Positions 53,484-62,919 of a stretch of 64,000 bases of DNA are shown here, in pieces. How positions within the stretch are numbered: position 1 is the stretch's first letter; the number at the start of each line of letters is the position of its first letter. The stretch is from assembly GCF_003590645.1 (NCBI RefSeq), contig NZ_CP031834.1, forward strand, positions 558,001 to 622,000, read 5' to 3'. A program made the translations under genes and the position numbers. The notes under the pieces are model-generated. The model saw nothing but the letters and a program-made list of their open reading frames with translations, searched no databases and had not been told where the DNA came from. The stretch comes from Mesorhizobium sp. DCY119 (lineage in GTDB: Bacteria > Pseudomonadota > Alphaproteobacteria > Rhizobiales > Rhizobiaceae).

Positions 53484-54542
53484 CTAATTACGCGCTCGTG
53501 CGCGCTGGGAAAGGCGTGCGCTTTCCACGGCGATGCCCAACAGCGCCTGTCGTGCGATGGCTGTGGAGAGGTCGGGCCGACGGCGTGTCTGCAAAACTGC
53601 TTCCTGTAGCCGGGCCAGTGCACGCGTAAGGGCCTCGCTGCTCCAGCGTTCCACCGCGTTCTCCACGATCTTGCGCCGGGAAAAGAAGATTGGCGGGCGA
53701 GCATTGGCAACGATTGCAGCCGCGTTGCGCGCGCCATTGTTCATTGCGCCGCGCATGAGATGGATCGCCTGGAACTGCCGCATTGCTGCCGCCAGAAGCA
53801 GGAACGATTGGCTGCCGGTCAAGGCATGGCGCGTAAATACGGCGTCGAACTCTTCAATCTTGCCTTCAAGAATAGCGTCGACGGCATCGTCGAAGGACAG
53901 GCCGGAGACGTCGCCGATCATCGCCTTGACGTCTTCGAGTTCGATCTGCTTACGGTCCATGGCATAGAGAGCGAGCTTCTGGACCTCGCCGCGCGAGGCG
54001 AGCCTGTCGCCACCGAGATTTCGGCGGAGGGCCTGCCGTGCCTCGAGCGTCAACGACAGCCCGGCCTTCTGCATCTCCTCATCGATAACCGCGTCGATGC
54101 CCTTGGCTTCGTCAGCGTAGCAAGGCAGGGCCATCGCCCAATCGCAGCCTTCGACAGTCGTGCGCAGGGCCGCATTCTTCTTCAGTTCGCCGGCCTCGAT
54201 CAGGATGATGGCATCGCGCGGTGGCTCGGCGCACAATGCCTTCACATCATCAGCCAGGCCTTTCTGGCCGGTAGCGTTGCGGACCCACAACAGCCGGCGC
54301 GACGAGAACATCGGCACGGTGCGCGCTTCATCGAGCAGGCGTCCCTCGTCCTTGTCGACTTCCGAACCGTCGAGGCGGACCACGGAAAATGGATCGTCGA
54401 GCGGCAGTTCGGTTCGCGCGGCATAGGCACGCGCACGTTCCGCGACGAGCCCGCGATCGGGACCGTAGAGCAGGACGATGGCGGTCTGCGGATTGGGTCG
54501 CGCCAGCCAGGAATCGACTTCGTGTGCTTTCTTCTGTGCCAT
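53484..54542 (-). CDS. holA: DNA polymerase III delta subunit
   Basis: Clamp-loader delta subunit of 352 residues that opens the sliding clamp. The N-terminal stretch LLYGPDRGLVAERARAY lacks a true P-loop, as expected for delta. The middle VRLDGSEVDKDEGRLLDEA and the sensor-like LRRNLGGDRLASRGEVQKLALY are family marks. It is convergent with parB. In most relatives leuS-lptE lie upstream of holA; here an ABC transporter operon does, so the gene order is broken at this point. Confidence 0.94.
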   Translation of the reverse strand: MAQKKAHEVDSWLARPNPQTAIVLLYGPDRGLVAERARAYAARTELPLDDPFSVVRLDGSEVDKDEGRLLDEARTVPMFSSRRLLWVRNATGQKGLADDVKALCAEPPRDAIILIEAGELKKNAALRTTVEGCDWAMALPCYADEAKGIDAVIDEEMQKAGLSLTLEARQALRRNLGGDRLASRGEVQKLALYAMDRKQIELEDVKAMIGDVSGLSFDDAVDAILEGKIEEFDAVFTRHALTGSQSFLLLAAAMRQFQAIHLMRGAMNNGARNAAAIVANARPPIFFSRRKIVENAVERWSSEALTRALARLQEAVLQTRRRPDLSTAIARQALLGIAVESARLSQRARARN

Positions 54543-54625
54543 GCTGTTCGGTTATCACGTTGGCGGGCGCTGATGAACAGGAAACCGAGTCGCGACCGTA
54601 AGGTCGTGCTTTCGCACTTCCGCTT

Positions 54626-55405
54626 TCAGGCACGGTGCAAGAGTTTGGGTGTGGCGGCAACCAGCGCCTTGCCGATTTCGGATTGCGGATTGGCGACGAT
54701 TTCAGCGGCATTTCCGGTTTCAACGATCCTGCCCGCATCCATGATCGCAACGCGATGAGCGATCGAGCGGACGACGCCGAGATCGTGGGAGATGAAGAGA
54801 TAGGCGATGTTCTCGGTGCGTTGCAGATCAAGGAGAAGTTCGAGAATCTGTCCGCGGACCGAGACGTCCAGTGCGGAAACGGCTTCGTCCAGCACGATCA
54901 GCGAGGGCCGCGTCGCGAGCGCCCGGGCGATGGCTACGCGCTGACGCTGTCCGCCGGAGATTTCATGGATGGCGCGGTCGCGCAGGTTCGGGCTCAGTCC
55001 AACGCGTTCGAGCAGGGTGGCAATGGCCTTGGGCCGGTCGGCGCGAGCGGCAAGATCATGAATGCGCAGCGGATCGTCCAGCACGCGCGCGACCGTGGCG
55101 CGCGGATTGAAAGCGGCAAGCGGGTCCTGAAAGACCATCTGCAGCCTCGCCCGCCTGGCACGAAGCTGGGCGCCATGCAGGGCGAGAAAGTCCTCGCCTT
55201 CGAAATGGATATTTCCGGCCTCGGGTTCGACCAGCCTCAGAATGGTGCGGGCCGCCGTCGACTTGCCGCTGCCGGAGGGGCCGACCAGCGCCAGCGTCTC
55301 GCCCTGCCCGATTTCGAAGCTTACATCGTCCAGAGCGACAACGGTCTTGCCATTACGGCTGAAACGCTTGTGCAAGTTGGACGCGACAAGAAGCGGCTCC
55401 GTCAT
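54626..55405 (-). CDS. Peptide-type ABC transporter ATPase (DppF-like)
   Basis: ATP-binding subunit of 259 residues. Walker A GPSGSGKST is near 39-47, the ABC signature SGGQRQRVAIARAL near 150, and Walker B LIVLDEAVSALD follows. It begins with the upstream DppF-type QGETLALVGPSG. The second half of the ATPase pair of a peptide/nickel-type importer, it overlaps the DppD-like gene by 4 bp. The transported substrate cannot be told from the ATPases. Confidence 0.93.
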   Translation of the reverse strand: MTEPLLVASNLHKRFSRNGKTVVALDDVSFEIGQGETLALVGPSGSGKSTAARTILRLVEPEAGNIHFEGEDFLALHGAQLRARRARLQMVFQDPLAAFNPRATVARVLDDPLRIHDLAARADRPKAIATLLERVGLSPNLRDRAIHEISGGQRQRVAIARALATRPSLIVLDEAVSALDVSVRGQILELLLDLQRTENIAYLFISHDLGVVRSIAHRVAIMDAGRIVETGNAAEIVANPQSEIGKALVAATPKLLHRA

Positions 55406-56205
55406 GAAGGCCGTCTCGCGTCTGCGCGCCGTAACAGAGGTACGACATCGAGGCCCATATGGGCGTCCAGAAGCTGGCGCGTGTAAGCCTCCGCCGGTGC
55501 TGTGATGATCGCGTCGGTGTCGCCGATTTCGACCAGGCGTCCATAGCGAAAGACAGCGATGCGGTCGGCGATTTCGGACGCCAGCGCGATGTCGTGGCTG
55601 ATGAAGAGCAGCGACATGCCATCCTTTGCGATCAGCTCCTGGATCAGTTTGACGATCTCTGCTTGAACGATGGTATCCAGCGCGCTGGTCGCCTCGTCGG
55701 CGATCAGCAAGGCTGGCCTGGCGGCTATCGCTTCGGCTATTGCGACGCGCTGCCTCTGCCCGCCGGACAGCTGATGCGGAAAGGCGGAAAGGGCGGAAGC
55801 AGGATCAGGCAGGTGCACGCGATGGAGAAGTTCTTCCGCGCGCTTATATGACTGCCGCCAGTTCAGGCCGAGATGGGTATAGGCGACCTCGGCGATCTGT
55901 TCGCCGATCGTCAGGACGGGATTGAGGCTTGATCCAGGATCCTGGAAGACAAAACCAATATCGCGCCCGTTTTGCGCGTGTCGTCCAAGACCCGGCCAGT
56001 CGATGCGCCCTGCGATTTTAGCCGATGCCGGAAGCAGCCCTGCAATGGCGAGCGCCAGCGTGCTCTTGCCCGAGCCGCTTTCACCGATGGCGGCCAGCCG
56101 CTCGCCAGGACGGATCTCCAGCGAGATATCGCGCAGCGCCTCGACCTCGGTTCCGTTGCTGCGGTAGCTCACCCCGAGCCCGTGCAAAGAGAGGCGCGGG
56201 ATCAT
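55402..56205 (-). CDS. Peptide-type ABC transporter ATPase (DppD-like)
   Basis: ATP-binding subunit of 267 residues. Walker A GESGSGKST is near 40-48, the signature LSGGQRQRVAIAEAI near 147, and Walker B LLIADEATSALD follows. The DPGSSLNPVLTIGEQIAE stretch is typical of the DppD/OppD group. It overlaps its neighbours on both sides by 4 bp, so stoichiometry is likely set by coupled translation. Confidence 0.93.
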   Translation of the reverse strand: MIPRLSLHGLGVSYRSNGTEVEALRDISLEIRPGERLAAIGESGSGKSTLALAIAGLLPASAKIAGRIDWPGLGRHAQNGRDIGFVFQDPGSSLNPVLTIGEQIAEVAYTHLGLNWRQSYKRAEELLHRVHLPDPASALSAFPHQLSGGQRQRVAIAEAIAARPALLIADEATSALDTIVQAEIVKLIQELIAKDGMSLLFISHDIALASEIADRIAVFRYGRLVEIGDTDAIITAPAEAYTRQLLDAHMGLDVVPLLRRADARRPS

Positions 56206-57032
56206 GAACGGCCTCGCCGGGTGGCCGTCGTCTCGACTGCACCCTCACCGGCGAGATAGACGCCGAGAACGGTCAGCACCAGCGCGATGCCGGGTATGAT
56301 CGACAGGAAAGGCGCCGAGCGCAGCACTGTGCGCCCCTCGGCGATCATGCCGCCCCATGTCACGCGATTGGGATCGCCAAGTCCGAGGAAGGAAAGTGCC
56401 GCCTCCGTCAGGATCGCTGCGGCGACGATGACCGACGACAGTGCCAGAACCGGAGGAAGCGCGTTGGGCAGGACTTCGCGGAAGGCGATCTCCAGTGGAG
56501 GCATGCCGATGACCCGCGCGCTTGCGACATAGTCGCGTTCGCGAATGGAAAGCACTTCGGCCCGGGCGATGCGCGCCGGCCCTGTCCAGGTGCCAAGCGC
56601 GATGGCGAGAACGACGACGAACAGTGAAGGACCGACGACGCTGACAAAGGCCAGCGCCAGCAGAAAGCCGGGCACGGTCTGAAATGCGTCGGTGACGCGC
56701 ATCAGTACCTCGTCGGCCAGGCCACCAATGAAGCCGGCTAAGGTTCCAACGATCGTTCCTATGATGATTGCGGTGGCGGCCGACGCAAGCCCGACCGCAA
56801 GCGAGGTCCGCGCGCCGTGAAAGAGGCCGGCGAGCACGTCGCGGCCGAGACGGTCGGTGCCGAGCGGCAGCGACCAGTCCTGAAACGGGCGCAGCAGTGC
56901 AGGGCCGGCAATAGAAAGCGGGTCGCGTGGGAAGACCAGCGGTGCAACGAGCGCCATGATGACAAGCACGCCCAGTGTCACCGCGCCGGCGATAGCTTCG
57001 GGCGAGCGCGTGAAGCGGTGAAAGAGGCTCAC
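56202..57032 (-). CDS. Peptide-type ABC transporter permease (DppC-like)
   Basis: Inner-membrane permease of 276 residues with the BPD_transp_1 domain. The N-terminal span is near 15-37 (AGAVTLGVLVIMALVAPLV). LGTDRLGRDVLAGLFHGARTS and the EAA loop EIAFREVLPNALPPVLAL are in place. About six spans. It pairs with the DppB-like permease and overlaps it by 4 bp. Confidence 0.93.
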   Translation of the reverse strand: MSLFHRFTRSPEAIAGAVTLGVLVIMALVAPLVFPRDPLSIAGPALLRPFQDWSLPLGTDRLGRDVLAGLFHGARTSLAVGLASAATAIIIGTIVGTLAGFIGGLADEVLMRVTDAFQTVPGFLLALAFVSVVGPSLFVVVLAIALGTWTGPARIARAEVLSIRERDYVASARVIGMPPLEIAFREVLPNALPPVLALSSVIVAAAILTEAALSFLGLGDPNRVTWGGMIAEGRTVLRSAPFLSIIPGIALVLTVLGVYLAGEGAVETTATRRGRS

Positions 57033-58015
57033 GCGGCCTCCTCGCTTGCGCCGACACGCGGATCGAGCACGGCATAGAAAATGTCGACGACAAGATTAAT
57101 GACGATGACCAGAACGGCGCAGACGAGAATGATGCCGAGCAGCAGCGGCGTATCCCGCGAGCTGACCGCTTCCTGCGCCAGCCTACCCAAGCCTGGGACA
57201 GAAAAGACGCTCTCGATGACAACGCTGCCGCCGAGCATCGCCGCCGATTGCAGTCCAAGCATGGTGACCAGCGGCAGGAGTGCGTTGCGCGCAACATGGC
57301 GAATGACGATGCGACGGCGGCTGAGGCCCTTGGCGCGTGCGGCAAGCACGAAATCCATGCGCCAGACCTCGGCCATGCCGGCGCGCATGACGCGGAGATA
57401 GAGCGCCAGATAGATGAAGCCGAGTGCGGCAACCGGCAAAGTAAGATGCTGCGCTATGTCGAGCGTTCGGGCAAATCCGGTCTTGCCGGAGGCAATGGTT
57501 TCGATGCCGCTGCTTGGGAACCAGCGCAGCTGCACCGAAAAGATCACCGTCAGCACCAGGCCGAGCCAGAAGCCGGGCACGGCATAGAGGGCGAGCGAGC
57601 CGATCGACAGGAATCGGTCGCGAAAGCTGCCCGGCCGGGCACCTGCAACGATGCCAAGCGCTGATCCCAACCCGAAGGAGAGTGCCGTGGCGCTGCCCAT
57701 CAGAAGCAGGGTGTTGGGCAGACGCTCGAAGATCACATCGCGGATGGGGCGTGAGAAAGTGACGGAGTAGCCGAGATCGAGATGCGCGAGGGACCAGAGA
57801 TAGGCGGCAAGCCGCGTGCCTGCGGACTGATCCAGGCCCCAGCTCTGGCGCAGGCTTTCGATGAGGCCGGCATCGCCGCCGGTCGTGCCGATATAGGCAT
57901 CGACCGCGTCGCCGGGGGCTGCTTCAAGAAGCAGGAATGTGCCGACGATGACGATCAGCAGCACGGGAATGCTGCCGATCAACCGCCTTCGCAGCAGGAT
58001 GAATGCACGTCTCAC
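57029..58015 (-). CDS. Peptide-type ABC transporter permease (DppB-like)
   Basis: Inner-membrane permease of 328 residues. It has an N-terminal span at about 12-34 (LIGSIPVLLIVIVGTFLLLEAAPGD), then LGYSVTFSRPIRDVI, and the EAA-type loop RRRIVIRHVARNALLPLVT. About six spans. A GTG at 58015 is the likely start, 40 bases after the binding-protein gene. It is the first permease gene of the operon. Confidence 0.93.
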   Translation of the reverse strand: MRRAFILLRRRLIGSIPVLLIVIVGTFLLLEAAPGDAVDAYIGTTGGDAGLIESLRQSWGLDQSAGTRLAAYLWSLAHLDLGYSVTFSRPIRDVIFERLPNTLLLMGSATALSFGLGSALGIVAGARPGSFRDRFLSIGSLALYAVPGFWLGLVLTVIFSVQLRWFPSSGIETIASGKTGFARTLDIAQHLTLPVAALGFIYLALYLRVMRAGMAEVWRMDFVLAARAKGLSRRRIVIRHVARNALLPLVTMLGLQSAAMLGGSVVIESVFSVPGLGRLAQEAVSSRDTPLLLGIILVCAVLVIVINLVVDIFYAVLDPRVGASEEAA

Positions 58016-58055
58016 GCTCTGTCACGGACCTTGAATGACGAAACGTCCGATGATG

Positions 58056-59666
58056 TCACGTTTCGAGAACAGTGTCCGCCCAGTTCGACACCGCCCAGCG
58101 CGGATTGTTCGAGACATTCTTGACCGTGCTTCTGGCGACCGTGATGAAGCCCCATTCGGCGACATTGATCAGCGGGAGGTCTTCCGCGACCTTCTTCTGG
58201 AAATCGCGGTAAAGGGCGATGCGGGCTTCCGGGTCGAGCGTTTCGGACGCCTTGGCGATCAGCGCATCGAGGTCGGCGTTGGCGTAGCCGCCCTGGTTGG
58301 AAAAAGGCACGCCGTCCGGAATACCGCTCTGGACGAGGATGGTGGTGGAAATCGCCGGATCGCCACGGAAGACCGGCGGTGCGACGGCGAGGTCGAAAGC
58401 ATGGTCGGTGTAGACCGCCTTCTGGTGGCCCGCCGCATCATTGTTGACCAGCTCGGCGTTGATGCCGATTTCGGCGAGCGCCTGGCGCAGATAGTCACCG
58501 AACTGTTTGGTCTCGTTGAAATAGGGAGCCGGCAGCAGCTTCAGCGGGAACCGTGTGCCATCGGCACCGCGCTTATAGCCGGCTTCGTCGAGCAGGGCAT
58601 TGGCCTTCGCGACGTCGAAAGCGTAGGTCGGCACATCCTTGGTGTAGAACTGCGGATCGTTCTGCGGCACCGGCCCGGTGGCCGCCTTGGCGTAACCGAG
58701 GAAGATCGTCTTGACGACGAAATCCTTGTCGATGGCGTGCGCAATCGCCTGCCTTACCTTCACATCCGCGAGCTCCTTGCGGCGATGATTGATCTCGACG
58801 ACGAGCTGATAGGTCAGGGCTTCATAGCCCTTGGAGATCACCTCGATGCCCGGCACTTTCGAAATGCGCTCCAGATCGGCAAGCGGTACGGCCGAGAAGG
58901 CGGCGAGATGGATTTCTTCGGCCTCCAGCGCGCCGGCAGCAGCAGCGCGGTCGGGCAGGACGCGATAGACGATCTCGTCGAGATGCGGCTCGCCCTCACC
59001 CCAGTATTTGTCATTGCGTTCGAGCCGGTAATATTCGCCCGGCTTGTGCTCGGCGAATTTGAACGGGCCGGTGCCGATCAAAGCGGTGTTGGCCGGATTG
59101 TCGGCGATCTCGCCGTTCTCATAAACGTGCTTCGGCACGACGCTGGTCAGAGCAGGAAGCGCGTTGCGGATGAGCTGGAAGGGTGTCGGCTTGGCGAAGC
59201 GGAAGATCGCGGTGTGCTCGTCGGGTGTGTCGACGGCTTCGAGGTCCTTGAATACGACGCGGCCAAGGTTCTGCAGTGGCTTCCATATCTGCAAGGCCGA
59301 GAAGGCGACGTCGGCGGAGGTGAATGGCTTGCCGTCATGCCAGGTCACGTTCTCGCGGAGCTTGAAGGTGACCGTCAGGCCGTCGGCGGAGCCTTCCCAA
59401 CTGGTGGCCAGACGAGGATCGAGACCATCCTTGCCCTCGAAGGAGGCTTCGGCAAGCGGCTCGACAACTTTGCTGGCGACAAAGAAGACGCCGTTGGACG
59501 CGACGATTGCGGGATTGAGATTGCGCGGCTCTGAATCGGCGGCGACGATCAGGCGTCCGCCTTTCTTGGCCTCCTGCGCCCGGAGAACACCGGGCAGTGC
59601 GGTTGAAGCAAGCAGGAAGGCCGAGCCGGCAAGTACGCCGCGCCGGGAAATCGTGAATTCTGACAT
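58056..59666 (-). CDS. Tat-type ABC substrate-binding protein, family 5
   Basis: Periplasmic binding protein of 536 residues from the SBP_bac_5 family (peptides, opines, nickel or glycosides). The N-terminus has twin arginines at 8-9 (TISRRGVLAG), then a hydrophobic run and an Ala-x-Ala-like cut site before QEAKKGG, so export by the Tat route is likely. The domain has the usual RLATSWEGSADGLTVTFKLR and DGKPFTSADVAFS stretches. The ATG at 59666 is used; upstream codons lack sense. It is the first gene of the operon. The substrate is unknown. Confidence 0.92.
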   Translation of the reverse strand: MSEFTISRRGVLAGSAFLLASTALPGVLRAQEAKKGGRLIVAADSEPRNLNPAIVASNGVFFVASKVVEPLAEASFEGKDGLDPRLATSWEGSADGLTVTFKLRENVTWHDGKPFTSADVAFSALQIWKPLQNLGRVVFKDLEAVDTPDEHTAIFRFAKPTPFQLIRNALPALTSVVPKHVYENGEIADNPANTALIGTGPFKFAEHKPGEYYRLERNDKYWGEGEPHLDEIVYRVLPDRAAAAGALEAEEIHLAAFSAVPLADLERISKVPGIEVISKGYEALTYQLVVEINHRRKELADVKVRQAIAHAIDKDFVVKTIFLGYAKAATGPVPQNDPQFYTKDVPTYAFDVAKANALLDEAGYKRGADGTRFPLKLLPAPYFNETKQFGDYLRQALAEIGINAELVNNDAAGHQKAVYTDHAFDLAVAPPVFRGDPAISTTILVQSGIPDGVPFSNQGGYANADLDALIAKASETLDPEARIALYRDFQKKVAEDLPLINVAEWGFITVARSTVKNVSNNPRWAVSNWADTVLET

Positions 59667-59886
59667 GGCGTTCTCCGTTCTTTGCAACAGCGGATAACCG
59701 GATCATCTGCCCAGGCTCGAAAACGTCTGGTCTTCAATGTCCATCGACAAGATTAGTCGAGTATCGCGATTATCGATACGGAGACGCATTAAGCCAGACA
59801 CGGAATTGCCACGGCCAGCCTCGATCCCGGAATTTCCATCCGAAAATCAACGGCGCCGTGATCCAGGTGCTGTACAGGCCTTGGTT

Positions 59887-60684
59887 TTAGCGCGGCCGAG
59901 ATGCCGGCTTGTGATAGTCGTGGAACCGGGCAGCCGCTTCAGTTCTGTTGTGGGCGCCAAGTTTCCGGATGATGTTGTGAAGATGAATCTTCACTGTATG
60001 CTCCGACAGCCCGAGAGCTGCGGCGATGGCCTTGTTCTGCAGTCCGCGCGAGACCATTTCCAATATCTCGATCTCACGGCTTGTCAGATCCGACAGGTCA
60101 TCTTCCGAAGTATTTTTTGCTGCGGGCGATGCCGAGCCGTTCACCGGGCGAGCGGTCGGGTTCCGCACGAACTTGTCGGCGTAGGAATGGAACAAGCCGG
60201 TCGGGAAATATTCACCGCCACGTAGCATCAACCTGATGACGGACAGCCACACATCAAGCTTCAGGTCCATCGGCAGGACGCCGCGAATGAGCTTGGACTC
60301 AAAAATCTCGGGAAAGCTGCATGAAGGATTGTGACTGTCGAGCTCCATCACCGCCGTCAGGGCCAATGGATGAAACCGGGAGATGTCCATGGCTGCATCC
60401 TCAGCCGCCTTCACGTGCTCAGGATCAATCAGGATAAGCGATACCGGATGCGCAAACTTCGTGCACGCCGCCTGTATATGCTCGACCCGCTCTATCACCA
60501 GCCAGGGCAATTCCCGTTCAATGGCATAGAGCAGGCAATCGGCCACTGAACCCGGCATCGTCACGAAGAGAAGGGTACGACGCAACCCTTGCTCCGCCTC
60601 GACGCGTGCGACGCTGGTAACTATGGAGCCGTCCTCTGTATCCATTTTCAACAGTTGGGTCATTTGAGACATCTGCAGTACCAC
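59887..60684 (-). CDS. LuxR/FixJ-type transcriptional regulator
   Basis: Regulator of up to 265 residues. The C-terminal GerE/LuxR HTH spans about 200-255 (LTSREIEILEMVSRGLQNKAIAAALGL, then HTVKIHLHNIIRKLG). The N-terminal part has a receiver-like outline (LLFVTMPGSVADCLL, VSLILIDPEHV) but no clear phospho-acceptor aspartate in the usual place, so it may be an atypical receiver. The start is either GTG at 60684 or ATG at 60672. It lies between the ABC operon and the polysaccharide genes; control of the latter is a guess. Confidence 0.85.
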   Translation of the reverse strand: MVLQMSQMTQLLKMDTEDGSIVTSVARVEAEQGLRRTLLFVTMPGSVADCLLYAIERELPWLVIERVEHIQAACTKFAHPVSLILIDPEHVKAAEDAAMDISRFHPLALTAVMELDSHNPSCSFPEIFESKLIRGVLPMDLKLDVWLSVIRLMLRGGEYFPTGLFHSYADKFVRNPTARPVNGSASPAAKNTSEDDLSDLTSREIEILEMVSRGLQNKAIAAALGLSEHTVKIHLHNIIRKLGAHNRTEAAARFHDYHKPASRPR

Positions 60685-61505
60685 CAGCGCATCCTGAGCC
60701 TCTAAGTAAGTTTCCGTTCAGGTGACTGATCAAATCGTATAGCGAAACGGTAATCTAAAAAATATAGACCGGACGGACTAGGGCAGACACCGTTGTTTTT
60801 GTGCTGAAATTTGGCTTCAACTCATAGTGCTAAAGCGGTATCTGGAAATACTCAAAACCGATGGAGGCCTACTCTTCTAATCAATTTGGTATCCGAAACC
60901 GGCGCTTGGCTGTGTTCGGGGGAAATTGAGCGGCATAGCCATCACTCCCTCGGTTGGTGGGGCTGTCATGTGCACAGGGCACCCAGATGCCATCCCAATG
61001 AACTAGCCAATACGGTCACTGCCATCTGTTTCGTCATGGTTATACTCTCAACGGTCGCTACGCCGCCGCAGACTACGGTATCGGTCGACAATTCCTCAGA
61101 GATCCAGGCTCCTGGCAAGCTTGTGCCGCAATCGAGCCGTTTCGGGCACCGCAAAAGAGCGTCCAGCAGCCCCTATCACCCTGACTAGCTCAAATGGGGT
61201 AGCGAGCGACGGCACAATCCCGAGTGCCTCCACCAATCGTGTTAGCCAGTACCCCTCATTCAGACCAAACTGGCTAGGCTGTGCTGCAGGAAAATACTTA
61301 GGATCGATAGCAGGCACTCCAGGCCTCCCCCTTTCTCGACGTGATGTATCAAGATGTATGAGGTCTGAGACCGAGGCTTCCTCTTCTCAACTTCACAAGA
61401 ACTCCGCACATTGAACCCTGCTGAACAAGCCTCGTCGACCTGGCGAGGCTGGTCGTTGAGCGGAAACCTAGAGATCAAGTTTCAGCCAGCGGGTTGGAGT
61501 TGTTA
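60685..61505. other. AT-richer gene-poor gap before the polysaccharide genes
   Basis: About 820 bases with base composition and codon use unlike the rest of the window. No tRNA, insertion sequence or known repeat is recognised. The only frame with a good ribosome site is the 73-codon one at 61096-61317. It may hold the promoters of the LuxR gene (left) and of the exoF-like gene (right), but I see no clear -35/-10 pair. It could mark the boundary of transferred DNA. Confidence 0.6.
61096..61317 (-). CDS. Short hypothetical ORF with strong ribosome site
   Basis: Frame of 73 codons from GTG at 61317, preceded by GGGGGAGG at 6 bases. The peptide begins MPAIDPKYFPAAQPSQFG and is partly hydrophobic in the middle (WLTRLVEALGIVPSL). 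I recognise no family. Codon third positions are not GC-biased as in the neighbours, so the frame is either recently acquired or not a gene. It lies inside the AT-richer gap. Confidence 0.25.
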   Translation of the reverse strand: MPAIDPKYFPAAQPSQFGLNEGYWLTRLVEALGIVPSLATPFELVRVIGAAGRSFAVPETARLRHKLARSLDL

Positions 61506-62831
61506 ATGGCTGTGCACTGCACGATTCAATTGAGGCGCTTCCGCAAGGTGCTTGCCGTCGGCGTTGCTTTTGCCGTCGGCTGGACGAGTCTGGCCAGCGC
61601 CGAAAACGGCGAACTGGCGCCTCAGACAAAACTGCGTCTCACGGTGGTGCAGTGGATGCCGACCAAGGGTGAGTACCAGCAATGGGGCGCGCTCGGTGGA
61701 GAGTTCATCGTCTCGCAGGCCGGTACGGTTCTTCTTCCGGTGATCGGCTCGATCCCGGTGGGCAATCTGAGCACGAGCGGCCTTGCCGAGGAAATCGCCA
61801 CGCGGCTTCAATCGAAAATCGGCCTGGTAAACAAGCCGGACACGACGGTCGAAATTGTCGAATACCCGCCGGTTTATGTAGTCGGCGATGTCACCAAACC
61901 CGGCCAGTATCAGTTCAGGCTCGGAATGACGGTGCTGCAGGCGCTGGCGCTGAGCGGAGGCGAATTGCGCTCGGACGCGCATTCGCAGGATGAGATCAAG
62001 CTCGTCGGGGAACTGAAGGGCGTGGACGATGACATCCTGCGCTGCATGGCGCGCATTGCCCGGCTGGAAGCGGAGATGTCCGGGACAACGGAAATAAAGT
62101 TTCCGCAGCCACCGCTCGGCAACAGCGAGAGCAGGGCTGCTGCGGAGATTTTCGGTCAGGAAAAGATCATCTTTTCGGCGCGCGCCAATGCGCTTGATCG
62201 GCAGACGAAATCATTGTCGGAACTGCGCGATCTCCTGGACGCCGAAATCAACGTTCTCCAGGAAAAGATCAAGGGCGCCGATCTCAACATCAAGAGCGCG
62301 GAAGACGAGCTCGTCGGCGTCAAGGTTCTCGTCGACAAGGGCGTGGCGATCGTCTCACGGCGGTCGGATCTCGAGCGTGCGCTTGCCGGGTTCCGCGCGG
62401 ACCGCCTCGACCAGGTGACCGCGATCATGCGGGCCCGTCAGGGCATCACGGAGGCGACGCGCAGCCTGGAAGGTCTTCGCGACCAGCAGCAGACCGACGT
62501 GGCCACCGAGCTGCAGAAGGAGCAGGCCAATCTGGACCAGCTCAGGTTGAAGCGGGACGTGGCCCAGAGGCTTCTGCTCGACACGCTGGCCTCGGCTTCG
62601 AATGCACGCCGCCCCGGCGAGCCGACCCTTATCGAGTTCTCGGTGACAAGACAGGACGGCAGTGGAGAGCCAAAGCAAATCCAAGTGTCGGAGGCGACCA
62701 CCCTCCTGCCGGGCGATGTGCTCAAGGTGATCTACAACAAACAGGCGCCGGCATCTTCCGAACCGGCCGCCGCCAGCCTCAATGCACCTTCGGCAAACGA
62801 TACAAAATCGGAACAGGCAAGAAGCCAGTGA
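61506..62831 (+). CDS. ExoF-like polysaccharide export protein
   Basis: Secreted or outer-membrane protein of 441 residues. A signal peptide is visible (FRKVLAVGVAFAVGWTSLASA). A Poly_export (Wza-like) domain (about 40-120) and an SLBB-like part with YVVGDVTKPGQYQFRLG follow, then a long coiled-coil region (about 180-370) rich in Glu, Lys and Leu. This order matches ExoF of Sinorhizobium, needed for succinoglycan. The ATG at 61506 has TTGGAG upstream; a TTG four codons earlier is less likely. It is followed by rfbA. Confidence 0.87.
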   Translation: MAVHCTIQLRRFRKVLAVGVAFAVGWTSLASAENGELAPQTKLRLTVVQWMPTKGEYQQWGALGGEFIVSQAGTVLLPVIGSIPVGNLSTSGLAEEIATRLQSKIGLVNKPDTTVEIVEYPPVYVVGDVTKPGQYQFRLGMTVLQALALSGGELRSDAHSQDEIKLVGELKGVDDDILRCMARIARLEAEMSGTTEIKFPQPPLGNSESRAAAEIFGQEKIIFSARANALDRQTKSLSELRDLLDAEINVLQEKIKGADLNIKSAEDELVGVKVLVDKGVAIVSRRSDLERALAGFRADRLDQVTAIMRARQGITEATRSLEGLRDQQQTDVATELQKEQANLDQLRLKRDVAQRLLLDTLASASNARRPGEPTLIEFSVTRQDGSGEPKQIQVSEATTLLPGDVLKVIYNKQAPASSEPAAASLNAPSANDTKSEQARSQ

Positions 62832-62919
62832 TCCGGGCGGATCATGGGTCAACGAAACAGCTTTCTTCGTCTTGAGGCAAGCAACGTCACAGAGGCGGGT
62901 ACGTTAAGATGGGGGCGAG

